NCBI GenBank assembly: GCA_017849575.1
Contig: JAFIGV010000001.1
Location: forward strand, 1-59,813
DNA length: 59,813 nt
Source: Flavipsychrobacter sp.
GTDB lineage: Bacteria > Bacteroidota > Bacteroidia > Chitinophagales > Chitinophagaceae
Reading direction: 5' to 3'
Of this stretch, positions 15,662 through 26,305 are shown piece by piece. The position numbers were made by a program, and so were the translations under genes. Each line of letters opens with the position of its first letter. Position 1 is the stretch's first letter. Below the pieces are notes generated by a model that did not search any database, was not told where the DNA came from, and saw only the letters and a program-made list of their open reading frames with translations.

Positions 15662-17422
15662 TCAGTCAGGCTTCTTGCCGTCAAGAAAAGTATTGATGGT
15701 TTGTATCGATGCCTGATTATTTTTCTGATCATCATTGAGGCCCACACTGTAGCCGCTATAAAACTTATCTGCCGAGGCTACGCCATTGTCTATATCAATC
15801 TTTCTCCTCACATAGGCGGGCACGGCTTCCATTTCGTCAGCGCTTTCTGTGCCTTTGATATTAAAGCTCATTCTTCTCAACCTTTCTGCTCTTTCTTCCA
15901 GCGCACGTTTCTGCTCTTCAAAGCGTCTTTTTTCTTCAATTTCGTCCTGAGACAAAACATGGCTGCCAATTTTCACCGGTGCAGCATCTTCAGGCACTTC
16001 ATTTTTTATCACCAGTTGAATGTCTGAAAATGTTGAAGTCTCTTCTTCTTTTTCTACCGGGTCTGCTTTGATATCGGACACGGGAGTGTGTGTGGCGAAG
16101 GGCATCGCGTCGAATATGGGCGCCGGCGATTCCTGCTGCGGCATGGTCGCTTCTGCTACGGGCTCGGTCTTTTGTTCCTGAATGGATTCAGGTTCTTTTA
16201 CCATAGAAGCATCATTCACTTCCAGCGAAAAAACCTCGCGCTTTTCCTGAGCATTTGTAGCCGGAAACTGAGGCTGAGGATTGAAGGAATACACGGGTCT
16301 GGAAGGCTCTACTTCCACCAGTGTAGGAGCAAGCGCTTCGGCCTGTTTTTGCACAGGCATTGCCGGTTCCTCATCTGCCGTTTGCGACACCTCTCCGAGC
16401 GGAATGTAGATACGTGCGGGTTCATTTCTTTTCACCACCACTTCGGCCGGAATTTCTTTATGGTTAAAGCCCGTGGCGATCACCGTTACGGCAATTCTGT
16501 CGCCGAGATTCGGATCATGACCCATACCCAATATCACATCGCAACTGTCGCCTGCCTGCTGTTGTACATAGGCCTGTATTGCCTCTGCTTCATCCATAGT
16601 ATGTTCAAACTCACCCTGTGCCGACGTAATATTAAGCAGCAACCATTTTGCACCATTGATGTCGTTATCATTCAGCAAGGGCGAATTCAGTGCCTGCTCT
16701 ACAGCATGCAAAGCGCGGTTTTCGCCGGCCACGGCTGCGGCGCCCAATATGGCCACACCTCCGTTCTTCATTACCGTGCAAACGTCTGCGAAATCGACGT
16801 TGATCTGACCAGTAGTATTGATCACGTCCGTGATACACTTGGCTGCTGTAGAAAGCACGTCATCTGCTTTGGCAAATGCCTGGGTAAAGGGAAGGTTGCC
16901 AAATTGCTGACGCAGCTTATCGTTCGAAATGATCAGTATCGTATCCACATGTTCGCGCATGCGGTCAATGCCTTCCTGCGCCTGCTTCATACGCTTGCGA
17001 CCTTCATAGGTAAAGGGCATAGTGACGATACCCACGGTAAGGATACCGAGGTCGCGACAAATTTTTGCCACTACAGGAGCGCCACCCGTGCCGGTTCCTC
17101 CACCCATACCTGCGGTGATGAAGGCCATCTTGGTATTAAGCTTCAGTATTTTGGTGATGTCTTCAAAGCTTTCTTCACTGGCTTGTTTGCCAATCTCGGG
17201 GTTAGCCCCGGCACCAAGCCCCTGTGTAAGGTGTGGGCCGAGCTGAATTTTATTGGGAATGGGCGACAAGGACAAAGCCTGCGAATCTGTGTTACACACC
17301 ACAAAGTCGACGCCGTCTATACCAAGACTGTACATGTAGTTAACGGCATTGCCGCCGCCACCACCTACACCGATCACTTTGATAATAGATGACTGGTTCC
17401 TGGGAATTTCAAAATGTATCAT
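15662..17422 (-). CDS. ftsZ: Cell division protein FtsZ
   Basis: This is the tubulin-like GTPase that forms the Z ring. The 586-residue protein has the GTP-binding glycine motif GGGTGTG at 107-113 and the T7 catalytic loop NVDFADV near 210. A globular core ends at about 325. A long charged linker of roughly 240 residues follows, rich in Glu, Pro and Lys, and the C-terminal part contains [10 protein letters not shown]. Long linkers of this sort are usual in Bacteroidota FtsZ. The start is the ATG at 17422. It is the last gene of the operon, 69 bases after ftsA, and is followed by a strong terminator. Confidence 0.98.
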   Translation of the reverse strand: MIHFEIPRNQSSIIKVIGVGGGGGNAVNYMYSLGIDGVDFVVCNTDSQALSLSPIPNKIQLGPHLTQGLGAGANPEIGKQASEESFEDITKILKLNTKMAFITAGMGGGTGTGGAPVVAKICRDLGILTVGIVTMPFTYEGRKRMKQAQEGIDRMREHVDTILIISNDKLRQQFGNLPFTQAFAKADDVLSTAAKCITDVINTTGQINVDFADVCTVMKNGGVAILGAAAVAGENRALHAVEQALNSPLLNDNDINGAKWLLLNITSAQGEFEHTMDEAEAIQAYVQQQAGDSCDVILGMGHDPNLGDRIAVTVIATGFNHKEIPAEVVVKRNEPARIYIPLGEVSQTADEEPAMPVQKQAEALAPTLVEVEPSRPVYSFNPQPQFPATNAQEKREVFSLEVNDASMVKEPESIQEQKTEPVAEATMPQQESPAPIFDAMPFATHTPVSDIKADPVEKEEETSTFSDIQLVIKNEVPEDAAPVKIGSHVLSQDEIEEKRRFEEQKRALEERAERLRRMSFNIKGTESADEMEAVPAYVRRKIDIDNGVASADKFYSGYSVGLNDDQKNNQASIQTINTFLDGKKPD

Positions 17423-17491
17423 ACTTCTACTTTTTATGGGTTAGTAATTATTGAATTGACTGTTTAAAAAAAATTTGTTTTCATTTCGAGA

Positions 17492-18889
17492 TTAATCGAG
17501 TATTTCGTCTTCTTCCGCCTCGAATATGGTCATGATCTTTCCTTTCAGGCCGTCGAATATCTTGTTGATGAGCTTTCTTCTCTTTGGTGAAATCATTTCC
17601 GGTGTGTAGAGCTCTTCTTCCTGCTCCGCAACCGGTTCCGGTTCATTCATCAGCGGGGCAGGCATTGACGGCTCTTCTGTGAGCTGTATCATATTTCCAC
17701 CTTCGCCCACAAAACGCATCTTACCACTTTCATAGTCATTGTAGCCGCGTAAGATGAGGCCGATGCAGGTAGCGTACATAGGATTCATCAACGCCTCGGC
17801 ATGTCCGCCGGCCAGGTGTTCGTTGGGGAAGCCCAGACGGCAACCCACACCCGTCACGTACTCTGTAAGCTGAACGAGATTGCGAAGCTGAGCGCCGCCG
17901 CCCGTAAGGATGATGCCACCATAAAGGCGCTTATCGAGGTCGAGCTGACGAAGCTGATACACTACATGATCGAGTATCTCCTGCGTACGTGCCTGAATGA
18001 TATGCGCGAGATTTTTCACGGAGATTTCCTTTGCAGGCAGCCCCCTCAGGCCCGGTATGGTAATGTAGGCATTGGCGTTGGCTTCATCGGCCAGTGCAGT
18101 GCCAAACTGTACCTTCATCTGTTCGGCCTGTGCGCGGAGCACGCCCAGTCCGTTTCTGATATCGTTGGTAATGTTGACCCCCGCGTATGGAATAACGGCG
18201 GTATGCCGCAGAATACCGTCATAAAACACAGCCATGTCTGTAGTGCCGCCTCCGATATCCACTATGGCTACACCTGCCTCCAGATCTTCATCGTTCATCA
18301 CCGCCGCAGCCGATGCGAGGGGTTGCAATACGAGGTCGCGTGTTACGAGATCAGCCTTATCAACACAGCGCTTGATGTTGCGAATGGCGTTGCCATCGCC
18401 GGTGATGATATGAAAGTTGGCGCTCACCTTGGCACCGCTCATTCCCACAGGGTCCAGCACATAAGGCGTATTATCAACAGAGTATTCCTGCGGGATGATG
18501 TCTATAATCTGATCTCCGGAAGGTATGTAGGTTTTTTGCTGATCGCGCAGCAGCATTTCGATATCTTCCCTGCTGATGATATCATCGGCGTTAGGGCGTA
18601 CCCGCTCTCCTTTGGTCTGCAGGCTTTTGATGTGCTGCCCGGCAATGCCCACATAAACCTCGCGAATCTCCAGGCTTGGATTCGATTGAATGCACTTTTC
18701 AATAGCCATTTCGATACACCGGATGCACTGCTCGATATTCATCACCACACCGTGGCTGACACCTGCAGAATCGGCCTTGCCGAAACCGAGAATCTCGATC
18801 TTGCCATATTCATTCTTGCGACCGGCTATGGCCACAACCTTGGTGGTTCCTATGTCGAGACCGACAATGATGGGCTGTTCCTTTTTCAT
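17492..18889 (-). CDS. ftsA: Cell division protein FtsA
   Basis: This actin-like ATPase tethers FtsZ to the membrane. The 465-residue protein shows phosphate 1 (GLDIGTTKVVAIAG), phosphate 2 (VAIVDIGGGTTDMAVF) and the adenosine motif (GGIILTGGGAQLRNL), with the 1C domain between the first two. The C-terminus has a basic amphipathic segment (KRRKLINKIFDGLKGKI), a good membrane-targeting helix, followed by an acidic tail. It starts at the ATG at 18889, 22 bases after the ftsQ stop. Confidence 0.97.
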   Translation of the reverse strand: MKKEQPIIVGLDIGTTKVVAIAGRKNEYGKIEILGFGKADSAGVSHGVVMNIEQCIRCIEMAIEKCIQSNPSLEIREVYVGIAGQHIKSLQTKGERVRPNADDIISREDIEMLLRDQQKTYIPSGDQIIDIIPQEYSVDNTPYVLDPVGMSGAKVSANFHIITGDGNAIRNIKRCVDKADLVTRDLVLQPLASAAAVMNDEDLEAGVAIVDIGGGTTDMAVFYDGILRHTAVIPYAGVNITNDIRNGLGVLRAQAEQMKVQFGTALADEANANAYITIPGLRGLPAKEISVKNLAHIIQARTQEILDHVVYQLRQLDLDKRLYGGIILTGGGAQLRNLVQLTEYVTGVGCRLGFPNEHLAGGHAEALMNPMYATCIGLILRGYNDYESGKMRFVGEGGNMIQLTEEPSMPAPLMNEPEPVAEQEEELYTPEMISPKRRKLINKIFDGLKGKIMTIFEAEEDEILD

Positions 18890-18911
18890 TTTGCGTACTA
18901 TTTAAACAGGT

Positions 18912-19901
18912 TCAATAATTCTTGTCTTCGAGGCTGGCGCTGTTTGCCTTCGGTTCATGAGGCAGCTTAGTTTTTGCCTCCTTTGCTTTAGCTGTTTTCT
19001 GCGCCGCCTTCTTTTTGTTTTCACGGATCACCCTTGCCATTGCACTGGTATCTCGTATGCCGCTCCCTACAATCGTCTTCACCCAATCCATGTTGCTGAT
19101 AGGATTTTTTATATCTGCCTCCCAGGGTATGGTTGGCGATGCGATGATTTGCTCTCTAAACCGCAGATCAATCAACTCATAACGATCCCAACCGATACGG
19201 TTAAGCACGTTTTTATAAAAGGCAAAGAGGTGATTGAACTTTACCTCCATGTCGGTGGTATCGCCAAACAGTATCCTGTGTGTGCCCAACACCGGTGTAA
19301 GCTCAAACTGCTGATCTCCTACAATGCTGATCTGTGCTATCTGAGCACTCCAGAACGTGTCTTTCTCCACATACTTGATGAGCCTTACAATTTTTGCACG
19401 GAGGTCTTTATTGCGCTCATTATCGGCAAAGTAGGGCACGTTGCTTACCACAAGGGTGTAGAAGGGAGCCACATCGGACAAGGGGAGCAAATTGAGGTCT
19501 TTGTCAATGTAAAAGCTGGTACCATTATCATAAAAAATCCGGGCAACGGGGATACGCTGCGTGACAAAAAGGTGCATGTCGCCCTGGTTGTCAATATAGG
19601 CTTCCGAAGCACATATCCAGGGGTTGAGCAGGGCGCGCCGTTCAATGCGGTTGAGGTCTATGTCGGCAAAGCTGGTTACGCCTTCGGTGATACCCTGACG
19701 TGTTACCAGATTGTTCCACAACCTTTGCTTGTTCAAAAACTGATACTGATCGTTTCTGACATGCAGGATGGCTTTGCGCAAGGGCTTCTGTCGCTGCACC
19801 CTGGCGGCACCGAGAGAGGCCACCAGGCATGCGGTAGTCGCCACGACAGTTACCGCAAGCCTGAGCACTTTTCTTACCGATATTTTGCGCTTCTTATCCA
19901 T
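18912..19901 (-). CDS. ftsQ: Cell division protein FtsQ
   Basis: This 329-residue bitopic protein has a short basic cytoplasmic tail and one membrane helix (about 13-33). The periplasmic domain contains a divergent POTRA/FtsQ-type region (for example INRIERRALLNPWICASEAYI-like strands near 85-110). A Lys/Ala-rich tail closes it. FtsQ links the Z ring to the septal synthase in the divisome. Identity rests on this topology and on its position between murC and ftsA. Its ATG shares one base with the murC stop (TAATG), so it is probably translationally coupled. Confidence 0.9.
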   Translation of the reverse strand: MDKKRKISVRKVLRLAVTVVATTACLVASLGAARVQRQKPLRKAILHVRNDQYQFLNKQRLWNNLVTRQGITEGVTSFADIDLNRIERRALLNPWICASEAYIDNQGDMHLFVTQRIPVARIFYDNGTSFYIDKDLNLLPLSDVAPFYTLVVSNVPYFADNERNKDLRAKIVRLIKYVEKDTFWSAQIAQISIVGDQQFELTPVLGTHRILFGDTTDMEVKFNHLFAFYKNVLNRIGWDRYELIDLRFREQIIASPTIPWEADIKNPISNMDWVKTIVGSGIRDTSAMARVIRENKKKAAQKTAKAKEAKTKLPHEPKANSASLEDKNY

Positions 19902-21259
19902 TAACGCTTTTCAAGTATTTCTTTAATGGGTCCTACCAATTGATCTATATCTCCGGCACCCGCAGTGATCAACAATTCTATAGGAGCGCGCTTCACGTAT
20001 TCCAGCACCGCTTCTTTAGAAAGCAAGGTGTGTGCAGGGTTGGCCATATGCTTTGCAAGGATTGCGGAGGTAATTCCTTCAATGGGCAGTTCACGTGCAG
20101 GGTAGATATCGAGCAGCAGCACTTCATCTGCAAGATCGAGGCTGTGGGCAAAGTCCTCGGCAAAATCGCGCGTACGACTGTACAGATGCGGCTGGAAGAC
20201 TACGACACAACGACGACCAGGGAACAGTCTTTTGGCGCTGCTAATCAGTGCGCGTAGCTCTTCGGGATGGTGTGCATAGTCGTCTATGTACACGATCCGA
20301 TCGGTTTTCATCAGATATTCAAATCTTCTTTTCACTCCCCTGAACCCGCGCATGGCTTTGACGATTTCTGCAGCACTAATTTCCAGTAGCACCGCAACCG
20401 TTATAGCGGCCACAGCATTTTCCACATTGTGCATCCCCCCTATCTGCAGCTCTACGTTCTCAATCACCCCGCGGTGAGTAACCACGTCAAACCGGTAGCC
20501 ACCATTATGTTGTACAATATTTCGTGCATAGCAGGCGGCAGCATCATTCTGCAGACTATAGTGCACCTGCTCTGAGCCTCCGAGTTCATTTGTCCTGCTC
20601 ATTCCATGCTTAACGATCAGCGTGCCGTTGTGCTTGATATTCTGAGTGTATTGTATAAAAGCGGACTCTACTTCCGCCGCTGTGCCGTAAATATCCAGAT
20701 GGTCTGCGTCCATAGCGGTCAGCACTGCGATGTCCGGAAACAATTTCAAAAAGCTCCGGTCGTATTCATCTGCTTCAATCACCGCCACTTCGCGTTCACT
20801 GCTCCAGTAATTACGACCATAGTTCACTGATACGCCACCGAGGAAAGCATTGCATCCAAAACCTGTCTCTCGAAGCAAATAAGCAATCATGGTAGAAATG
20901 GTAGTTTTACCATGTGTGCCGGCTACTGTTATGGAAAACAGGGACTGCGTGATCCATTGCAACACGTCGCTTCGTTTGTAAACCGGATATCCCTGATCTC
21001 GGTACCAGATCAGTTCCTGGTTGGACGAAGGGATAGCGGGTGTATAGACGATCAGTTCAGTCTCTTTATCCAGTGCATTCAGATCCTCCGAATAATGAAT
21101 GATCATGCCTTCTTCTTCCAGCTTCTGCGTGAGGGGGGTCGCCACACGGTCGTAGCCGTGCACTGTGGCGCCACGCTCGTTAAAAAAGCGGGCAATAGCA
21201 CTCATACCGATGCCACCGATACCAATAAAATAAACCCGTTTCAGGTGTTGTACATTCAT
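19901..21259 (-). CDS. murC: UDP-N-acetylmuramate--L-alanine ligase
   Basis: MurC adds L-alanine to UDP-MurNAc, the first step of the peptidoglycan stem peptide. The 452-residue protein has the N-terminal Rossmann glycine motif FIGIGGIGMS, the ATP loop GTHGKT (114-119), the central EADEYDRSF and a C-terminal ligase domain with DDYAHHPEE and FQPHLYSRT. It starts at the ATG at 21259, overlapping the murG stop by four bases (ATGA), and it overlaps ftsQ by one base. Confidence 0.97.
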   Translation of the reverse strand: MNVQHLKRVYFIGIGGIGMSAIARFFNERGATVHGYDRVATPLTQKLEEEGMIIHYSEDLNALDKETELIVYTPAIPSSNQELIWYRDQGYPVYKRSDVLQWITQSLFSITVAGTHGKTTISTMIAYLLRETGFGCNAFLGGVSVNYGRNYWSSEREVAVIEADEYDRSFLKLFPDIAVLTAMDADHLDIYGTAAEVESAFIQYTQNIKHNGTLIVKHGMSRTNELGGSEQVHYSLQNDAAACYARNIVQHNGGYRFDVVTHRGVIENVELQIGGMHNVENAVAAITVAVLLEISAAEIVKAMRGFRGVKRRFEYLMKTDRIVYIDDYAHHPEELRALISSAKRLFPGRRCVVVFQPHLYSRTRDFAEDFAHSLDLADEVLLLDIYPARELPIEGITSAILAKHMANPAHTLLSKEAVLEYVKRAPIELLITAGAGDIDQLVGPIKEILEKR

Positions 21260-22362
21260 CGCTTTGCCGCTTGTGCTATCTCAATTATTTTTTCAGCAAT
21301 ACGCTCATCCGCATCGGCTATTGCCATGGCGCGGAGGTTTTTTTTCATGAGTGATTGTGCCGTATAATCTCCCATCAGCCGCTCCAATTTCACTATCAGT
21401 TCGGTTGCCGCATCGGCGTCTCTTACCATCTCCGCTGCGTTATGTTCTACCAGAGCCATGGCATTGCTGGTCTGATGATCTTCGGCGGCATAGGGGTAAG
21501 GGACAAACACTACAGGCCTCGCCACGATACATAACTCGGCAATTGCCAGGGCTCCTGCACGCGACACCACAAAATCTGCCGCCGCATACGCATGGTCCAT
21601 CTCTTTTATGAACTCGAAAACCCGCACAGCAGAAAGATCCCGGGTACGTTCTGTAGCCTGTTGATAATAGCCCTTTCCTGTTTGCCATACCACCTGCACA
21701 TCATGGGCAAGCAATCTTTCCAGGTTTTTATCTACGGCTTCATTAATGGACTTTGCTCCCAGACTACCGCCTACAATCAATATCGTTTTCTTCGTGGCGT
21801 CAAGTCCAAGCCATTGCTGTCCTTCTTCGCGGCTAACGATAGAATGAGCAATGCTTTTCCTTACCGGGTTTCCCGTTCTCACAAGTTTATCTGCCGGAAA
21901 AAAACGATCCATATGATCATAGGCAACACATACGGCCCTGGCCTTCTTGGCCAAAATTTTGTTGCTTTTACCTGCAAATGAGTTCTGCTCCTGTATCAGT
22001 GTCGGCAAGTGTAAGCCCTGTGCCGCACGGAGCACCGGGAAGCTGGCGTATCCGCCAACACCTACCACTACATCGGGCCTGAACTGCCGGAGTAAAGCCC
22101 TGGCCTCCCAGAGGCTTTTTAGCAACTTAAAGGGAAGCGTCAGGTTCTTCAGTAAATGGCTTCTGTTGAAGCCCGCAATGGTGAGCCCTACAATTTCGAA
22201 GCCCTCCTGCGGTACTTTTTCCATCTCCATCTTGCCCCGTGCGCCGACAAACAGTAACTGAGTGTCCGGATGCAGACGCCGGAGCGCATGGCCTATAGCC
22301 ACCGCCGGAAAGATATGGCCTCCGGTTCCTCCGCCTGCTATGATGACACGCAACTGGTTCAT
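21256..22362 (-). CDS. murG: Lipid II synthase MurG
   Basis: This peripheral membrane glycosyltransferase (GT-B fold) transfers GlcNAc onto lipid I to make lipid II. The 368-residue protein has GGTGGH at 11-16, GVGGYASFP and QEQNSFAGKSNK in the N-terminal half, and the UDP-GlcNAc site (VSRAGALAIAEL, then PYAAEDHQTSNA) in the C-terminal half. The ATG at 22362 lies seven bases after the ftsW stop. Confidence 0.97.
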   Translation of the reverse strand: MNQLRVIIAGGGTGGHIFPAVAIGHALRRLHPDTQLLFVGARGKMEMEKVPQEGFEIVGLTIAGFNRSHLLKNLTLPFKLLKSLWEARALLRQFRPDVVVGVGGYASFPVLRAAQGLHLPTLIQEQNSFAGKSNKILAKKARAVCVAYDHMDRFFPADKLVRTGNPVRKSIAHSIVSREEGQQWLGLDATKKTILIVGGSLGAKSINEAVDKNLERLLAHDVQVVWQTGKGYYQQATERTRDLSAVRVFEFIKEMDHAYAAADFVVSRAGALAIAELCIVARPVVFVPYPYAAEDHQTSNAMALVEHNAAEMVRDADAATELIVKLERLMGDYTAQSLMKKNLRAMAIADADERIAEKIIEIAQAAKR

Positions 22363-22369
22363 GAGATGT

Positions 22370-23617
22370 TTATATAACCGCTACCGTTTCCGGCAACTCC
22401 TTTTCAATTTGGTTTTGAGTGTTGATTTTTTGTTTCGGCTTCACCGGTTTTGCAACCGCCGGTTTCTTTTCGGTGTTGATCACTTCTTCGTCTACATATT
22501 TGCTTACACTGAGAACGATACCAATCGCTATGCTCGTAAACCAGATGGAAGAACCGCCCATACTGATCATCGGCAAGGTGAGACCCGTAACCGGCACCAG
22601 ATGCACATTTACCGCCATATTGAGCATAGCCTGAAACACGAGTGTAATGCTCAATCCCACAGCCAGGAAGGCTCCGAAGGCAAAGGGACACCGTTTAAAA
22701 ATCAGGATGCTGCGCCACAAAAACAGGAGATACAACAGCATGACTACAATGCCACCGACCAATCCATATTCCGCAATAATGTTGGCATAAATAAAATCGG
22801 AATAACCGTGGGGTAAAAAATCTTTTGCCTCGCTATGGCCGGGCCCCTTACCAAAGGCGCCGCCGCTGGCAATGGCTATCTTACCCTGGAGTACCTGAAA
22901 ATCTTCACCCTCTTTCTTTGCACTTTCATCGCCGGCACCAACGAAACTGAGTATGCGTTGTTCCCATGTATTTGCCCTACCGAAGCCGGTGAGCTTGGAA
23001 ACGGTAAACAACAGAATGAACCCGGTTAGTCCTGCCGCAGCGAGCATCAGAATGTGCTTGACACGCACCCTGCCGATGAAGAACAATATGCAGCAGGTAA
23101 ATCCAAGCATCAATGCCGTGGAAAGATTGGCGGGAGCAATAAGCGCGCAGGTAAGCGCAACCGGTACCACCACCGGAATAAATCCCTTTTTTAGGTCTTT
23201 GATGACAGCCTGCTTGGTGCTCATGATCCTTGCCAGAAACATGAACAAGGCCAGCTTTGCCATGTCTGACGTCTGAAAAGTGAGATTAATCACCGGCAGC
23301 TTAATCCAGCGAGATCCCTCGTTGAGCGTAGTGCCAAATAAGAGTGTATAAAGCAGCAGCGGCAAGCTGATGGCATAAAGAAAGATCGCTATTTTGGCAA
23401 ACTTGGTATAATTGATCTTGTGCACCCAGTAAATCAAAACCAGACCCAGGGCCAGCACCATCAGTTGCTTGATAAGATAGTAGGTGGAGTTTTTGTCCAT
23501 GCGGTAGGCCAGCGACTGCGTAGAGCTGAAGACAGCCAGCAAACTGATGAGCGACAGTATGATGACTACCGACCAGATCACTTTATCTCCCTTTGTTTTT
23601 TGTAACAAGCCTTGCAT
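22370..23617 (-). CDS. ftsW: Septal glycosyltransferase FtsW (SEDS family)
   Basis: FtsW is the polytopic SEDS enzyme that polymerises glycan strands at the septum with its partner FtsI. The 415-residue protein has about ten membrane helices. The family motifs include EGSRWIKLP, GKGPGHSEAKDFLPHGYSDFIYA-type loop residues (about 260-285) and GLTLPMISMGGSS near the C-terminus. The cytoplasmic tail of about 50 residues is Lys/Pro-rich. It starts at the ATG at 23617, 27 bases after murD. Confidence 0.96.
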   Translation of the reverse strand: MQGLLQKTKGDKVIWSVVIILSLISLLAVFSSTQSLAYRMDKNSTYYLIKQLMVLALGLVLIYWVHKINYTKFAKIAIFLYAISLPLLLYTLLFGTTLNEGSRWIKLPVINLTFQTSDMAKLALFMFLARIMSTKQAVIKDLKKGFIPVVVPVALTCALIAPANLSTALMLGFTCCILFFIGRVRVKHILMLAAAGLTGFILLFTVSKLTGFGRANTWEQRILSFVGAGDESAKKEGEDFQVLQGKIAIASGGAFGKGPGHSEAKDFLPHGYSDFIYANIIAEYGLVGGIVVMLLYLLFLWRSILIFKRCPFAFGAFLAVGLSITLVFQAMLNMAVNVHLVPVTGLTLPMISMGGSSIWFTSIAIGIVLSVSKYVDEEVINTEKKPAVAKPVKPKQKINTQNQIEKELPETVAVI

Positions 23618-23644
23618 GTGTGTTCGTTTTTTTCCTATTTAGTT

Positions 23645-25012
23645 TTACAGCGCCCGTACGGCCTCTTTAAACTGTCTTCCCCGGTCTTCGTAGTTCTTAA
23701 ATAAATCGAAGCTGGCACAGGCTGGCGAAAGGAGCACGACATCACCTTTTTCTGACAATGCATAAGCTGCATGTACCGCCGCATCTATACTTTGTGTGTC
23801 CACAATGTCTGCAACCACTCCGTCGAATGCCTGGTGGATGGGACGATTGTCGATTCCCATGCACACGATAGCTTTTACCTTTTCGCGCACCAGCTCCATA
23901 ATTTCATTGTAGTCGTTTCCTTTGTCCTGACCACCAAGGATCAATACCACGGGCTGTTTCATACTCTCCAGCGCAAACCACACCGAGTTTACATTGGTGG
24001 CCTTGCTATCGTTGACAAATTCAACGCCACGTACGGTAGCAACAGGTTCCAGCCGATGCTCCAGTCCATCGAAAGTCAAAAAGCTTTCTCTTATCTTTTC
24101 CTTACGAAGGCCTGCTATACGGGCGGATATTCCTGCTGCCATACTGTTGTACATATTATGTCGTCCTCTCAGCGCCAGATCATGGATAGACATATTCAGG
24201 TCTTCCCCATCATAGTGGATGTGCATATGGTCGTCGCTGCCGACGAAAGCTCCTTCATCTTCGTTCCTTAAGTTGTGTTCGTTCATCGTAAAAAATATTT
24301 TTCGGGGAATAATGGAATGGGTACTCAGATATTGGCCGATCACCGGATCGTCGGGGTTAGTAATAAAGTAATCTGCGCCAGTCTGGTTCTCTGCGATTCG
24401 GAATTTTGAGGCTATGTAGTTTTCGAATTTGTAGTCATACCGGTCAAGATGATCGGGAGTAATGTTGAGGAGCACACTGATGTCGGGTCTGAAATGCCGG
24501 ATATCGTCGAGCTGAAAGCTGCTCACTTCGATAACATACCAGGCGGCAGGGCGTTCCGCGATCTGCCGTGCGAAGCTGTACCCAATATTACCAACAAGTG
24601 CTGCATCGAGGCCGCCGCTTTTGAGCAGATGGAAGGTGAGTGCCGTGGTCGTACTCTTGCCATTGCTGCCGGTGATGGCAATTATTTTACTGTCGCCTTT
24701 GTAACGAAAGCCGAATTCGATTTCACTGCATACCTCCAGGCCTGCCTCGCGCACTTTCTTCATCAGCGTGGTCTTTTCCGGAATGCCGGGGCTTTTCACC
24801 ACGCAGTCTGCAGCAAGTATCCGGTCCAGGGTATGTTTTCCTTCTTCGTACGCTATATCCGAATCGCCGAGTGTCTGCTTGTAGTCTTCACGTATTTTTC
24901 CGGCATCGCTTACGAACACGTTCCATCCCTGCTTCTTTCCCAGCAAGGCCGCCCCTACACCGCTTTCTGCAGCGCCGAGTATCACAAGGCTTTTATTTAT
25001 GTTGGTGTTCAA
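23645..25012 (-). CDS. murD: UDP-MurNAc-L-alanine--D-glutamate ligase, TTG start
   Basis: MurD adds D-glutamate to the muropeptide precursor. The 455-residue protein has the N-terminal LGAAESG motif, the ATP loop GSNGKS (115-120), the central NITPDHLDRYDY and the C-terminal DSKATN and GGQDKG motifs. There is no in-frame ATG before about residue 84, and the frame has no ATG back into mraY. The start is therefore most likely the TTG at 25012, five bases after the mraY stop. A TTG start may keep expression of this step low. Confidence 0.95.
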   Translation of the reverse strand: MNTNINKSLVILGAAESGVGAALLGKKQGWNVFVSDAGKIREDYKQTLGDSDIAYEEGKHTLDRILAADCVVKSPGIPEKTTLMKKVREAGLEVCSEIEFGFRYKGDSKIIAITGSNGKSTTTALTFHLLKSGGLDAALVGNIGYSFARQIAERPAAWYVIEVSSFQLDDIRHFRPDISVLLNITPDHLDRYDYKFENYIASKFRIAENQTGADYFITNPDDPVIGQYLSTHSIIPRKIFFTMNEHNLRNEDEGAFVGSDDHMHIHYDGEDLNMSIHDLALRGRHNMYNSMAAGISARIAGLRKEKIRESFLTFDGLEHRLEPVATVRGVEFVNDSKATNVNSVWFALESMKQPVVLILGGQDKGNDYNEIMELVREKVKAIVCMGIDNRPIHQAFDGVVADIVDTQSIDAAVHAAYALSEKGDVVLLSPACASFDLFKNYEDRGRQFKEAVRAL

Positions 25013-25017
25013 AGTGC

Positions 25018-26289
25018 TTATCTGATTTTCAGGGTTACGATGCTCACTATAGCCAGAATGATCTGCACAATCCAGAAACGTGTTACTATTTTACTTTCGT
25101 GATAACCAAGTTTCTGATAGTGATGATGCAGTGGTGACATCAAAAAAATCCGCCGTCCTTCCCCATACTTTTTCTTTGTCCTTTTGAAGTAAGCCACCTG
25201 AATCATTACCGAAAGATTTTCTACCAGAAAAACACCGCAAATGATGGGCACCAGCAACTCCTTTCTTACAATGATGGCCAGCGATGCAATGATGCCTCCA
25301 ATGGCAAGGCTGCCCGTGTCGCCCATGAATACCTGTGCAGGGTATGCGTTGTACCAAAGAAAACCAACGCAGGCGCCGACAAAGGCCCCCACGAAGATGG
25401 AGAGCTCGCCAAGATTGGGTATATGCATAATGCCGAGATAGTCGGCAAAAACATAGTTCCCCGACACATAGGCGAAGACGCCGAGGCATATTCCGATGAT
25501 GGCCGACACACCCGTAGCCAGGCCGTCAATGCCGTCTGTAATATTGGCGCCGTTGGATACCGCGACTATGATAAAAATGACGAAGAGTATGTAGATGACC
25601 GGAGTAATAGCTTTTACCGCATCAGAGTTGATAAGGTTTGCCAGCGCTCCATAGCTGAGTTCATGATTTTTTACAAAGGGGATTGTGGTGGTTGCCGTAC
25701 GCACACGCACATACTTATGGATGTTGCCGTTTTCATCGCGCCGGTTAAATTCGCCCGGCGAAAGTCGTTCAGAAGCGTTGTAGAGTGAAGAAGTGCCGTC
25801 TATCACTTCGCGGCTCGTCGTTACATTTTCATTGTAGTACATCGTGAGCCCCACAATGATGCCCAGACCTATTTGCCCCATCACCTTAAATTTTCCGGCC
25901 AGTCCTTCCTTATTCTTTTTAAATACTTTGATATAGTCATCCAGAAAACCTACCAGACCCAGCCATACTGTTGAGACGAGCATGAGCACGATATACACGT
26001 TGGCAATACGGGCAAAGATGAGCGTGGGAATGAGTATGGCGGCAATGATAATGAGGCCGCCCATGGTGGGTGTGCCGCGTTTTTGGTTCTCACCGGCCAG
26101 GCCCAGGTCGCGTACGGTTTCCCCTATCTGCTTCCTTTGAATGAACCGAATGATGGCCTTTCCGTAAATCATAGAAATGACCAGCGAAAGGATAACCGCC
26201 ATAGCCGCCCGGAAGGTGATATAATAAAATATACCAGCTCCAAACAACCCGAAGTGTTCACGCAGATATGTAAACAAATAGTAGAGCAT
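25018..26289 (-). CDS. mraY: Phospho-MurNAc-pentapeptide translocase
   Basis: MraY joins the soluble muropeptide to undecaprenyl phosphate and forms lipid I. The 423-residue polytopic protein has the catalytic DDYIKV near 115, [22 protein letters not shown] and [11 protein letters not shown]. It is about 60 residues longer than most MraY proteins. The extra part is a soluble insert at roughly 160-215 with charged and Asn-rich sequence, a feature seen in Bacteroidota homologues. It starts at the ATG at 26289, 16 bases after the murE stop. Confidence 0.97.
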   Translation of the reverse strand: MLYYLFTYLREHFGLFGAGIFYYITFRAAMAVILSLVISMIYGKAIIRFIQRKQIGETVRDLGLAGENQKRGTPTMGGLIIIAAILIPTLIFARIANVYIVLMLVSTVWLGLVGFLDDYIKVFKKNKEGLAGKFKVMGQIGLGIIVGLTMYYNENVTTSREVIDGTSSLYNASERLSPGEFNRRDENGNIHKYVRVRTATTTIPFVKNHELSYGALANLINSDAVKAITPVIYILFVIFIIVAVSNGANITDGIDGLATGVSAIIGICLGVFAYVSGNYVFADYLGIMHIPNLGELSIFVGAFVGACVGFLWYNAYPAQVFMGDTGSLAIGGIIASLAIIVRKELLVPIICGVFLVENLSVMIQVAYFKRTKKKYGEGRRIFLMSPLHHHYQKLGYHESKIVTRFWIVQIILAIVSIVTLKIR

Positions 26290-26305
26290 CTATCGCCAGT
26301 TATCT

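Noticed and set aside
16088-19904. Long plus-strand reading frames opposite ftsZ, ftsA and ftsQ (up to 434 codons)
   Set aside because: They are antisense to strongly conserved genes, have cysteine- and histidine-rich compositions typical of reversed coding frames, and match no family.
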